A stretch of DNA of 64,000 nt, taken from positions 372,001 to 436,000 of the forward strand of contig NZ_JABFFR010000005.1 of assembly GCF_013423485.1 (NCBI RefSeq). Reading direction: 5' to 3'. Positions 25,893 to 33,822 of the stretch are shown here, in pieces. The notes under the pieces were generated by a model. It was given only the letters and a program-made list of their open reading frames with translations, had not been told where the DNA came from and made no database searches. Within the stretch, counting starts at the first letter, position 1. Each line of letters opens with the position of its first letter. A program made the translations under genes and the position numbers. This stretch comes from Azospirillum oleiclasticum. Lineage in GTDB: Bacteria > Pseudomonadota > Alphaproteobacteria > Azospirillales > Azospirillaceae.

Positions 25893-25917
25893 CTCGTCGC
25901 GCTTCGCACCCGCGGGA

Positions 25918-26142
25918 TCAGGTCCGGCGGAACGTCACCACCATGCCGCTGAAGGACCCCGGCAGCGTGACGCCGTACTGCTGGGTGTTCGCCACCACGT
26001 TCCCCGCCCGGGTCGGGCCGGACGCCACGGCGTTCAGGCCGTCGTTGGTGGACATCGTCACCGTGACGTTGGTGTTCGTGATCTGCTGGCTATCGGGCTG
26101 GTAGTTCCACTGGTTCTGCCCGTCGACCACCATGTATGCCAT
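25918..26142 (-). CDS. Unrecognised 74-residue protein, partner of 26180-26797
   Basis: Small protein rich in Asn, Thr, Gln and Val (NTNVTVTMSTNDG), with no signal peptide or membrane segment; composition suggests beta structure. A GGGGGAAAG Shine-Dalgarno precedes the ATG at 26142 (forms MAYMVVDGQ). It follows the 205-residue gene after 37 bases on the same strand, so the two look like an operon. Lower GC than neighbours. I do not recognise the family. Confidence 0.65.
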   Translation of the reverse strand: MAYMVVDGQNQWNYQPDSQQITNTNVTVTMSTNDGLNAVASGPTRAGNVVANTQQYGVTLPGSFSGMVVTFRRT

Positions 26143-26179
26143 GTGCTTTCCCCCATGCGCCTTGCGTTCGTGATCGGTG

Positions 26180-26797
26180 TCAGCCGACGACGAACGTACC
26201 GGTGGCCGCGTTGTAGGTCGCGGTCTGGGAGGTCGTCGTGGTCAGGTCGATCGTCGTGGAGTTCGACGACACGGTGGAGACGACCGCACCGTTGTCGACG
26301 TTGGACTCCACGAATACGCAGATTCTCTCGTGCGGCTGGAAGATCGCGTGCTGTCCGGGCAGGACCGAGACGGCGTTCACCGGGCCCGTGATCACGCGCG
26401 TGCCGTTCACCGATGCCGCCTGCCGAAGGCCGAAGGTCAGGGCACCGCCGTTCTCATTCCCCGTGGCGTACTGGGTCGGCGACACGGTCCAGGTATCGGG
26501 CACGGCGGCCGACTGGAACGTGTTGTGTTGGAACGGGTATTCGACGCCGGTCTGGGCCGGATCGACGATCGAGCATTGGGTGATCATCGCGCCGGTCTCG
26601 ATCTGGCTGGTTGAGGCGTAAATGCCGTACTGCCCGCTCCAGATAACCACGTTTTGTTGAAACGGCGCGAATGTCACCCAGGCCGTCCGACCGCCACCAC
26701 CGGTCACCGATTTGACCAGAACGACCTTCTGCCCCGCGCGGTTGATTGCGTCCACAGCGGCATGCGGGAAATTGAGAATGAGGGAATAAGACTTCAC
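26180..26797 (-). CDS. Unrecognised 205-residue beta-rich protein
   Basis: Starts at a GTG (26797) with GGAGG 6 bases upstream, giving MKSYSLILNF. An in-frame ATG six codons upstream is possible but would place the SD inside the gene. No signal peptide or membrane helix. The middle is rich in aromatic and Gln residues (AWVTFAPFQQNVVIW), and the C-terminal 40 residues are Thr/Ser-rich (TTTSQTATYNAATGTF), all suggesting a beta-sandwich. Codon use and GC are atypical for the window, compatible with transfer. Operon partner of the 74-residue gene. Family unknown. Confidence 0.7.
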   Translation of the reverse strand: MKSYSLILNFPHAAVDAINRAGQKVVLVKSVTGGGGRTAWVTFAPFQQNVVIWSGQYGIYASTSQIETGAMITQCSIVDPAQTGVEYPFQHNTFQSAAVPDTWTVSPTQYATGNENGGALTFGLRQAASVNGTRVITGPVNAVSVLPGQHAIFQPHERICVFVESNVDNGAVVSTVSSNSTTIDLTTTTSQTATYNAATGTFVVG

Positions 26798-26840
26798 GGG
26801 CAGCCTCCATCTCATTTTTGTTTGCCTACCCTTAGATTCT

Positions 26841-26862
26841 ATTGCGTGCAATCGCATGCAAT
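26841..26862. promoter_or_regulatory. Imperfect palindrome upstream of the unknown gene pair
   Basis: Nine-base arms ATTGCGTGC and GCATGCAAT with one mismatch around AATC, 44-65 bases before the GTG start at 26797. Size, symmetry and position suit an operator for a dimeric regulator; none is encoded next to it. Confidence 0.4.
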
Positions 26863-27159
26863 TCTAATAGTCCAGCCACAAAGACCTACCGATGCACTCG
26901 GAACGAGTCAAAGGAGGTTTCTGTCGAAAGAATAAATGATGCCACGAGCCATCCCGACGTGAATCCACCGGAGCTGTGCGGGTCGCTGAAGTCGCTCTCC
27001 ACCGCCAGCCACATCTCTGTGAGAAGACGGCGTTCCCATGCGGCCATCGCGGCATAAGCCACTGATATCATTAGAGAGTCGCACTTCGACCTTGAATCCA
27101 CCCGGCCTACAGCAAAAAGTTTGATAACTAACATTATGGAAAATATCCGCGGCGTTCGG

Positions 27160-27214
27160 ATGGAATGACGCTTCGATCGGGCTGCCGGCCATCCCGAACG
27201 AAGCGTCATTCCAT
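27160..27214 (-). terminator. Long hairpin after the DsrE-like gene
   Basis: 22-base arms (27160-27181 and 27193-27214; outer part ATGGAATGACGCTTCG/CGAAGCGTCATTCCAT) pair with a single mismatch around an 11-base loop. It begins 6 bases beyond the stop codon of the minus-strand gene. No T run follows, so it may be a 3' stabilising structure rather than an intrinsic terminator. Confidence 0.55.
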
Positions 27215-27220
27215 CGCCGC

Positions 27221-27658
27221 TCAGAAGGTGAAGTAACGCACGTCGGACGTCAGCATGAAGTCGGAGACGACCGGTGGACGGGTCGGCTTCACCCCGTCGA
27301 TCAGGTCGGCCTCGGTCTTGCCGCCGCTGTTGGGCAGATAGAGCGCGCACAATTCCACCGTGGCCCCACCCTGGATCAGGCCCTGCATCATCTGCTGTGG
27401 AGTCTTGCCGGATGGCTTCATCGCCGGGCCGGCGTTCGCCTTCAGGGCCAGATCGCCGCCGGGGCCGCACAGCAGCATGCGGACGGGGACCTTCTTCTTC
27501 ACCGCTTCCGCGGACAGGATCATCGCCATGGCCTGGGTCTGGGCGTCGGGGCTCGTAACGACGACGAACAGCGGGTGGTCGCCGTCGGCGCGGGCAGGAA
27601 CCGTGGCGACCGCCGTGGCGGCAAACAGCAGCGCCGTGGCGAGGATGCGGGCTTTCAT
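27221..27658 (-). CDS. Exported DsrE-family protein
   Basis: 145 residues: a signal peptide (MKARILATALLFAATAVATVPARA) then a DsrE/DsrF-like domain. The family traits MLLCGPGGDLAL and VELCALYLPN each carry a Cys, and the latter Cys is the one usually linked with sulfur or persulfide handling. The periplasmic location distinguishes it from the cytoplasmic sulfur-relay DsrE proteins; function is not established. The ATG at 27658 has an AGGAG SD; an upstream in-frame extension of 16 codons lacks the signal-peptide start. It is flanked by hairpins on both sides. Confidence 0.78.
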   Translation of the reverse strand: MKARILATALLFAATAVATVPARADGDHPLFVVVTSPDAQTQAMAMILSAEAVKKKVPVRMLLCGPGGDLALKANAGPAMKPSGKTPQQMMQGLIQGGATVELCALYLPNSGGKTEADLIDGVKPTRPPVVSDFMLTSDVRYFTF

Positions 27659-28016
27659 GGTGGAACTCCTATGCGGGTGACGATCGGGGCCGTTCGTCAC
27701 CCGCATGTTTATATTAGAATAATATCATATTCAACCGGTGGCGCGCTGGTCGCGAGTGGATCGGGTGAGGCCGTCAGTACCGCATGGTGACGGTGATTTG
27801 GGCACGACGGACAAAGGCGCCCCCACGGGGCGCTCGGGAACCCTGCCCCGCCGGCTCCGGCGCTTCCTTGCGAATCCGCAAACGTCGCGGTGGAGCCTGG
27901 ACTGGTTCAAACGACGCGGGCTTCTTTGGCAGGCCGACGAATGACGTCGGCGGTGTGTGCGACTACTGCAAATTTGCGGATCGACATTCAACCCTGATCC
28001 GGATACGGTATCGACA
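27659..28016. other. Divergent spacer between the DsrE-like gene and the FkbM gene
   Basis: About 358 bases. The DsrE side holds a perfect inverted repeat and an AT-rich stretch (27707-27735) that is the likely promoter region for that gene, although clear -35/-10 boxes could not be fixed. The rest is GC-rich with no supported gene; the FkbM promoter is not identified. Confidence 0.5.
27671..27706. promoter_or_regulatory. Perfect inverted repeat at the ribosome site of the DsrE-like gene
   Basis: Arms ATGCGGGTGACGA (27671-27683) and TCGTCACCCGCAT (27694-27706) with a 10-base spacer. It lies immediately before the AGGAG Shine-Dalgarno (27665-27670 on the minus strand) and next to an AT-rich stretch. 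It could be an operator or an RNA hairpin controlling translation. Confidence 0.6.
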
Positions 28017-29522
28017 ATGATACCGGATGCGGACTTTACAATGACTGTATTTGCCATAGAAATACCCGATAATGTCAGGATTTCAGTAAAGGCCGATCTG
28101 GAATATTTGACGACGTATATATTGTTGGAGCTTGAAGACTGGTTCGAGGACGAGATCTCGTTTGTGCGTCGCTGCATAGAGCCGGGAATGCTGGCCTTCG
28201 ATATTGGGGCCAACCACGGCGTCTATACCTTGACGATGGCGGCGTTGATGAAGGATGCCGGGCATGTCTGGGCATTCGAGCCGTCGTCGCAACCCTTGTC
28301 GCTGCTGCGCCGGTCGATCCATGAGAACGGCTTCCTTGACCGCATCACCGTCCTCGACTGCGCGCTTTCCGATCGCGCCGGTACGGCGCCGATGGGCGTC
28401 TCGACCACGCAGAGCGAGGGCAACTCCCTGCACCGTCTGGCCGGGGAGACCGAGGAGGTGCGGCTCGATACCCTCGATGCCACCTGGCAGCGGCTCGGCG
28501 CTCCGGCGATCGACTTCGTCAAACTCGACGCCGAGGGAGAGGAGGAGAAAATTCTGAGGGCCGGCACGCGGTTCCTCACGGAATGCCAGCCGCTCATCAT
28601 GTTCGAGATCCAGCGCACCAGCGGCGAACAGGCAGCGCTGGCGATCGCTTTCGTGGCGATGGGCTACGGCATCTACCGGCTGGTCCCCGGGCTGGGGCTG
28701 CTGGCCCCCGTCGACCTGACCGCCGGATATGACTATTTCCAAGTCAATCTCTTCGCCTGCAAGCCGGAGCGCGCCGCCCGGCTAGCCGCGCGCGGTCTCC
28801 TGGCCAGGGAGGTGAACGACGCCTCCACGCTGTCACTGCCGCAGCCCGATCCCGGCACCCTGCTGGGTTCACGGCCCTTCGCCGCCGGTTTGGCGAACGG
28901 ATGGCTCCGGGGTGCGGCCACCGGGAACGCGCTTGCCTGCGTTCTGGCCGCGGAGGATGAGCAGCGATCACCGGCCGAGCGCATCGGGCTGCTTCTTCGC
29001 GGCGTGACCGGGCTCGAGGAGTCCTTGAAGGCGGAGGATCACCCGGCGACACGCCTCAGCCTGCTGCGCGCACTGCGCGCCTATGGCCGTCGTGGCGAGA
29101 TGATGAAGCATTTGCAGCCCCTGCTTGACCAGGGAGCCGGCACCGTCGCCGCAGCGCTTGCCGAGCGGCCTTTCCTGCCGCCGCTGGCGGCGTGGGACGC
29201 GGCACCGGTTCGCGGCGGCGTGGAGGCTTGGACGGCCGCACTGCTGGCCGACACGCTGGCCATCAGCTGCCATCACTCGACCTACTACAGCCTGGACTCG
29301 GTGGGCGCCTTGTGGGAGCAGCGCAGCAATCCCAACAGCACCGTCGCGATGTTCCGCCGGCTTTTCCTGATGATCCTGCGCTCCGGCCGGACGGTCCGAT
29401 TCACCGACGAGCGGAACGACACTCTCCTGCGCGCCAGCGCCGAGCATCGGAACGCCGACATCTGGAAATGGCTGCTGGACCCGAATCGCACGGCGGGCGG
29501 CGCGGCGACGGCGGCCGGGTGA
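28017..29522 (+). CDS. FkbM-type methyltransferase with C-terminal extension
   Basis: About 501 residues. The first 230 are an FkbM SAM-dependent methyltransferase: AFDIGANHGVYTLTMA (SAM motif I), WAFEPSSQP, a DTLDA-x-W segment and FVKLDAEGEEEKILRAG. Such enzymes methylate sugars or other small moieties of glycans and natural products. The remaining 270 residues are helical and unrecognised. Start taken as ATG 28017; ATG 28041 and an upstream in-frame start at 27957 are alternatives. The first ~150 bases of the gene are AT-rich, unlike the rest. Stand-alone gene facing the otn operon. Confidence 0.8.
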   Translation: MIPDADFTMTVFAIEIPDNVRISVKADLEYLTTYILLELEDWFEDEISFVRRCIEPGMLAFDIGANHGVYTLTMAALMKDAGHVWAFEPSSQPLSLLRRSIHENGFLDRITVLDCALSDRAGTAPMGVSTTQSEGNSLHRLAGETEEVRLDTLDATWQRLGAPAIDFVKLDAEGEEEKILRAGTRFLTECQPLIMFEIQRTSGEQAALAIAFVAMGYGIYRLVPGLGLLAPVDLTAGYDYFQVNLFACKPERAARLAARGLLAREVNDASTLSLPQPDPGTLLGSRPFAAGLANGWLRGAATGNALACVLAAEDEQRSPAERIGLLLRGVTGLEESLKAEDHPATRLSLLRALRAYGRRGEMMKHLQPLLDQGAGTVAAALAERPFLPPLAAWDAAPVRGGVEAWTAALLADTLAISCHHSTYYSLDSVGALWEQRSNPNSTVAMFRRLFLMILRSGRTVRFTDERNDTLLRASAEHRNADIWKWLLDPNRTAGGAATAAG

Positions 29523-29545
29523 GGCCAGGGGTCCGGGAAGCGGCC

Positions 29546-30181
29546 CTAGCTCCGGAACACCGCGTTCAACTCCGCCACCTGTTCCGCCGTCAGCGGGCGG
29601 GTGGGGTGGCCGTGCAGGAGGAAGTGGAGCTTGGCGGTCTCCTCCAGCTCCTCCAGCGCGTAGAGCGCGTCGGTCAGCGATTTGCCGGCGATGACCGGGC
29701 CGTGGTTGGCGAGCAGGACGGCGGCGTGCTTCACCGCCACCTCCCGCACCGCCAGCGCCAGCCGCTCGTCGCCCGGCCGGAAATAGGGCACCAGCGCCAG
29801 ATCGCCGACGCGCATCACGTAATAGGCGGTCAGCGGCGGCAGCACCGGCGCGCCCGGGTCGTGGGCGAGGCAGGAGACGGCGGCGGAATGGGTGGAGTGG
29901 GTGTGGATGATGGCACCGGCGTCGGGGCGCACGTCGTAGACGCAGGTGTGCAGGAACGCCTCCTTCGACGGCTTGTCGCCGCCGGTGTGACGCCCCTGCG
30001 CGTCAAGCCGGGCGAGCCGGGCCGGGTCCAGCTCGGCGAGGCTGACGTTGGTGGGGGTGACGAGCCAGCCATCCTCCAGCCGCACCGACAGGTTGCCGGT
30101 GGCGCCATGCACGAGGCCGCGGGCGTAGAGTCGCTCCCCCATGAGGCAAAGGGCGTCGCGCGCCTTGGCCTCGGCACTCAC
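29546..30181 (-). CDS. otnC: 3-oxo-tetronate 4-phosphate decarboxylase (class II aldolase family)
   Basis: 211-residue member of the AraD/fuculose aldolase family, with GATGNLSVR, IIHTHSTHSAAVSCL (metal-binding His pair) and ANHGPV. In the acid-sugar pathway OtnC decarboxylates 3-oxo-tetronate 4-phosphate to dihydroxyacetone phosphate. It starts at a GTG (30181) overlapping the otnK stop by four bases. The tight link to otnK is what turns the broad aldolase family call into OtnC. Confidence 0.87.
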   Translation of the reverse strand: MSAEAKARDALCLMGERLYARGLVHGATGNLSVRLEDGWLVTPTNVSLAELDPARLARLDAQGRHTGGDKPSKEAFLHTCVYDVRPDAGAIIHTHSTHSAAVSCLAHDPGAPVLPPLTAYYVMRVGDLALVPYFRPGDERLALAVREVAVKHAAVLLANHGPVIAGKSLTDALYALEELEETAKLHFLLHGHPTRPLTAEQVAELNAVFRS

Positions 30182-31449
30182 GGCATCACCCCCAGCGCGT
30201 CGGCGAAGAAGTCGGGCCCGCCGAAATTGCCGGACTTGAGCGCCAGGGCGAACGCGCGCTCGCCCAGACCGACCATGGCCGGTACGCCGGGTGCGATCTC
30301 CGGCCCGATGCGCAGGGCCTGCACGCCCAGCGCGTCCACCACGGCACCCGAGGTCTCGCCTCCCGCCACCACGAAGCGGCGTGCGCCGGCCCCGGCGAGG
30401 GCGGCGGCGACGGCGGCAAGCGCCTGCTCCACGGCGCGACCGGCGGCGTCGCGGCCGTGCGTCTCCTGCACCCGGCGCAGGTCGTCGGGCGTGGCGCTGG
30501 AGACGATCAGCATGGGGCGTTCCCCAAGGTGGCCGCGCGCCTCCGCCGCCACCCGCGCCACCTCGTCGCGGCCAGAGAGCACGGCGTCCACGTCCAGCCG
30601 GATGACCGGGTAGCGCGCCGCGGCGCGCTCCACCTGCGCCAGCGTGGCGGGGGAGCAGCTTCCGGCGATCAGCACCTCCGGCCCCGCGACCGGCGGCAGG
30701 TCGGTGCTGCCCTGCCCGGCCGCGGCCCCGGCCTTGATGAAGTTGGCGGCCAGCCCGGCGGCGAGGCCGGAGGCGCCGGTGACCAGCGGGTGGTCGTGGC
30801 AGGCCGCACCGATGACGGTCAGGTCGTCCAGCGTGATCGCATCGACGATGGCGGCACCGATCCCCTGCCCTTGCAGCGCGGCCAGCCTTGCGCGGATCGC
30901 TTGCCCGCCGGCGGCGACATCCTGCCAGGGCACCAGCCCGACGCGGGTGCCGCTCTGCGCCTGGAGCACGCGCACGAGGTTGGCGTCGCGCATGGGGTTG
31001 AGCGGGTGGTCGCGCAGCGGCGATTCGTCCAGCGGCTGCGCCCACACGAACAGGTGGCCCTGGTAGACCGTGCGCCCGTTCTCCGGGAAGGTCGGGCAGG
31101 CCACGGCCATGGTGGCCCCCGTCTCCGCCATCAGCGCGTCGGTGACGGGGCCGATGTTGCCGCGTTCGGTGCTGTCGAAGGTCGAGCAGTATTTGAAATA
31201 GCACTGGCGGGCGCCGCGCTCCTTCAGGTGCCGCCACGCCTCAACCGACAGGCGCACGGCGTCTTCCGGCTCGATGGAGCGGCTCTTCAGCGCGACGACG
31301 ATCGCCTCGGCATCGTCGGGAGCAAGGGCCAGCCCGTCCACCCCGATGGTCTGCACCGTGCGCAGCCCGGATTTCGCGAGCGTGTTGGCGAGGTCCGACG
31401 CGCCGGTGTAATCGTCGGCGACGCAGCCCAGCAGCAGGCGCCCTGTCAT
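30178..31449 (-). CDS. otnK: 3-oxo-tetronate kinase (four-carbon acid sugar kinase, DUF1537)
   Basis: 423 residues. N-terminal domain LGCVADDYTGASDLANTLAKSGL and KYCSTFDSTERGNIGPVTDALM; C-terminal nucleotide-binding domain with VVAGGETSGAVVDALGV and LKSGNFGG. It phosphorylates 3-oxo-tetronates made from threonate or erythronate. The ATG at 31449 begins the conserved region. It is coupled to otnC and lies 290 bases after tctA on the same strand. The first-step dehydrogenase (OtnD/LtnD) and isomerase are not in the window. Confidence 0.92.
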   Translation of the reverse strand: MTGRLLLGCVADDYTGASDLANTLAKSGLRTVQTIGVDGLALAPDDAEAIVVALKSRSIEPEDAVRLSVEAWRHLKERGARQCYFKYCSTFDSTERGNIGPVTDALMAETGATMAVACPTFPENGRTVYQGHLFVWAQPLDESPLRDHPLNPMRDANLVRVLQAQSGTRVGLVPWQDVAAGGQAIRARLAALQGQGIGAAIVDAITLDDLTVIGAACHDHPLVTGASGLAAGLAANFIKAGAAAGQGSTDLPPVAGPEVLIAGSCSPATLAQVERAAARYPVIRLDVDAVLSGRDEVARVAAEARGHLGERPMLIVSSATPDDLRRVQETHGRDAAGRAVEQALAAVAAALAGAGARRFVVAGGETSGAVVDALGVQALRIGPEIAPGVPAMVGLGERAFALALKSGNFGGPDFFADALGVMP

Positions 31450-31739
31450 CGTACCGTGTTCCCTCCCGTTACCGTCGCCTTGGGCTGGCGGCGGCGCATG
31501 ATGCGATCCCGCGCCGCCGGCGCGCAAGGTCGGATCGCCGATTCCGGCTTTCCCGACCAATTCCTTCAAATACAACCGGCCAAAGGCCGGCACGGCAACC
31601 GATTTCGCGGTAGGAGCCGGTGATGGGCGGACCGGAACGCGGGGTGGCGCTGGTCAGCGGGGCAGGGGGCGGCATCGTCGATGCGCTGCTGGCGACGGGC
31701 CGCCTGCCCTTCACCACCGGCATCCGCACCGACGGCGGC

Positions 31740-33233
31740 TCAGCGCCGCCGCTTCCACAGCGAGGCCACGGGCGTCTGCGCCAGCAGCAACGCCGCCAGA
31801 GCCAGCGTCAGGGCCGCGGTCAGCGGGTTCGATACGAGGTCCCAGAGGAAGGCCGGGAAGCTGTCCTCCACCGAGATCACGGCGCGGCGGTAGGACACGT
31901 CCATCAGCGGACCGAGGATGATGCCGAGGATCACCGGCCCCACCTCGAACCCGTACATCTTCAGGAAATAGCCGAACAGCCCGAAGCCCAGCATCCAGTA
32001 GATGTCCACCGGGTTGTTCTGGATGGCGTAGGTGCCGACGGCCGACAGCACCAGGATCAGCGGCAGCAGGATGCCCTTCGGACATTCCACGATGCGCGTG
32101 AAGAAACGGATGCCGGTCAGCCCGAAGATCAGCAGGAAGATGTTGGCGAGCGTCAGGTTGCCGACCGTGTACCAGAACAGGTGCGGCGTCTCGATCATCA
32201 GCATCGGGCCGGGCTTCAGACCATGGATGAACAGCGCGCCGATGATCACCGCGGTCACCGCATCGCCGGGGATGCCCAGGGTCAGCATCGGGATGTAGGC
32301 GCCGCCGACCGCCGCGTTGTTGGCCGATTCCGGCGCCACCAACCCCTCGTACGCCCCCTCCCCGAAGGGGCGCGTCGGGTTCTTCACGGTGCGGCGCGCT
32401 TGGTCGTAGGCCATCAGCGCGGCGATGTCGCCGCCTGTGCCCGGCAGCGCCCCGATGATCACCCCCAGCGCCGAGGAGCGCAGCGACAAGGGCAGGAAGC
32501 GCTTCACCAGCTTCCAGGACGGCACGATGCGCGAGACCTGCTGCTTGATTGCCGGCATGTGCAGGGTGTGGAGCTGGACCAGCGCCTCCGACACCCCGAA
32601 GAAGCCGATCATCGCCGCCACATAGGGGATGCCGCCCAGCAAGTTGACCGAGCCGAAGGTGAAGCGCTGCTCGGCCGTCATCGGGTCCAGCCCGACCATG
32701 CCGATCAGCACGCCGAGCGCGCCGGAGAACACGCCCTTCGCCAGCGATTCGCCGGACAGGCTGCCGACCAGCAGGATGCCCATGATGGCGAGCAGCAGAT
32801 AGTCGCGCGGCGCGAACATCAGCGCGAAGTCGGAAATGGCGGGCGCCGCCACCGCCAGCGCCAGGATTCCGACGAAGCCGCCGATCACCGACACCACCGT
32901 GCTGATGCCGATGGCGATCCCCGCCTCCCCCCGCTTGGCCAGCGGGTAGCCGTCGAGCGCCGTGGCGATGGCGCTGGGCGCACCGGGGATGTTCAGCAGG
33001 ATCGCGGTGCGCGAGCCGCCGTAGACCCCTCCCATATAGATGCCGGCCATCAGCGCCAGCGCGTCGTTGACCGGCCAGGTGAAGGTGAAGGAGATCAGCA
33101 CCGACACCGCCATCGTCACCGACAGGCCGGGAATGGCGCCGATGTAGATGCCGGCGAAGGTGCCGGCCGCGGTCAGCATCAGCAGCCACGGGTCGAGCCA
33201 GCCCATGGCGAAATAGGACAGCGCGTCGGTCAC
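31740..33233 (-). CDS. tctA: Tripartite tricarboxylate transporter large membrane subunit
   Basis: 497 residues with about twelve membrane segments. TctA hallmarks: AGTFAGIYIGAIPGLSVTMAVSVL, YMGGVYGGSRTAILLNIPGAPSAIATALDGYPLAKRG region, and the second repeat GALPGTGGDIAALMAYDQA. It forms the transport channel, driven by ion gradients, with TctB. It overlaps tctB by four bases. Downstream otnK suggests the substrate is a tetronate/threonate rather than citrate. Confidence 0.93.
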   Translation of the reverse strand: MTDALSYFAMGWLDPWLLMLTAAGTFAGIYIGAIPGLSVTMAVSVLISFTFTWPVNDALALMAGIYMGGVYGGSRTAILLNIPGAPSAIATALDGYPLAKRGEAGIAIGISTVVSVIGGFVGILALAVAAPAISDFALMFAPRDYLLLAIMGILLVGSLSGESLAKGVFSGALGVLIGMVGLDPMTAEQRFTFGSVNLLGGIPYVAAMIGFFGVSEALVQLHTLHMPAIKQQVSRIVPSWKLVKRFLPLSLRSSALGVIIGALPGTGGDIAALMAYDQARRTVKNPTRPFGEGAYEGLVAPESANNAAVGGAYIPMLTLGIPGDAVTAVIIGALFIHGLKPGPMLMIETPHLFWYTVGNLTLANIFLLIFGLTGIRFFTRIVECPKGILLPLILVLSAVGTYAIQNNPVDIYWMLGFGLFGYFLKMYGFEVGPVILGIILGPLMDVSYRRAVISVEDSFPAFLWDLVSNPLTAALTLALAALLLAQTPVASLWKRRR

Positions 33234-33721
33234 TGGAACAGCCTCCCCGCCGGCAGCACCACCGAGAAGACCAGCCGGAACACCACGTAGATCGCCGCCA
33301 GCGACGCGGCGCTGATCAGCAGCCCGCTGACCAGCCCGCGCCGGTGCAGCAGCGTTATGCCGCCGAACAGGAAGAGGCCGGAGCCGACGACGAAGCCCAG
33401 CCAGTCCAACGTCAGCATGTAGAGGACGACGAGCGCGATGAAGGCCAGCACCGCCGGCGGGGCCACGTCGGTGAAGAAGCGCCGCGCCACGCTCTCCGCC
33501 CCGCCGTGGTCGGTGGGCGGACGCATGCGGCGGTTGCCGGCGATCACCGCCGCCGCCGACAGCACCATGGCCCCGGCCGCCGCCATCGGGAAGACCCCCG
33601 CCGAGCTGATCGAGGAGAAGCCGGAGATCCGGTAGGCCTGGACGAAGGCCAGTACGCTGAAAAGCAGCAGCAGGACCCCGAACACGGACTCCCCCGCCCG
33701 CCGCCGCCGCAGGACGTTCAT
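33230..33721 (-). CDS. tctB: Tripartite tricarboxylate transporter small membrane subunit
   Basis: 163 residues with four membrane segments, the standard TctB layout; low sequence conservation is normal for this family. Its stop overlaps the tctA start, and it is separated from tctC by a strong hairpin. Assigned mainly from topology and position between tctC and tctA. Confidence 0.87.
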   Translation of the reverse strand: MNVLRRRRAGESVFGVLLLLFSVLAFVQAYRISGFSSISSAGVFPMAAAGAMVLSAAAVIAGNRRMRPPTDHGGAESVARRFFTDVAPPAVLAFIALVVLYMLTLDWLGFVVGSGLFLFGGITLLHRRGLVSGLLISAASLAAIYVVFRLVFSVVLPAGRLFQ

Positions 33722-33759
33722 GTGACGATCCTTATCACCGATTCATCGGCAGCCTTCGG

Positions 33760-33808
33760 CCCCCACCCAACCCTCCCCCCGCCCAGCGGGGGGAGGGTTG
33801 GGTGGGGG
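33760..33808 (-). terminator. Strong hairpin between tctC and tctB
   Basis: Perfect 23-base arms (33760-33782 and 33786-33808) around a 3-base loop. The arms consist almost only of C on one side and G on the other (core ACCCAACCC/GGGTTGGGT). It starts 14 bases beyond the tctC stop. Likely acts as an attenuator or 3' stabiliser so that the binding protein exceeds the membrane subunits. Confidence 0.65.
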
Positions 33809-33822
33809 GTGCCGGCTATGCC

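Larger units (their letters stand above)
25604..25917. other. Intergenic region of 314 bases with inverted repeats
   Basis: No gene is supported here. It holds a terminator-like inverted repeat just after the activator gene (25624-25656), a second short GC-rich hairpin GGGCCGCG/CGCGGCCC (25658-25675) and a perfect 26-base palindrome (25867-25892) facing the small gene on the minus strand. Confidence 0.7.
26798..27220. other. AT-richer intergenic region, no supported gene
   Basis: About 420 bases between the unknown gene pair and the DsrE-like gene, all read on the minus strand. GC is lower than elsewhere. It contains an imperfect palindrome (26841-26862) upstream of the gene pair and a long hairpin (27160-27214) after the DsrE gene. 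Short open frames occur on both strands but none has a convincing start or recognisable product. The promoter of the gene pair should lie here. Confidence 0.6.

Noticed and set aside
26886..27470. Minus-strand open frame across the AT-richer spacer
   Set aside because: Overlaps the DsrE-like gene out of frame and has no SD or recognisable sequence. A transposase remnant was considered but no motif supports it.
31620..33290. 556-codon plus-strand open frame
   Set aside because: Antisense to tctA over most of its length. Only its first 40 codons lie outside; those are discussed as a possible gene stump.
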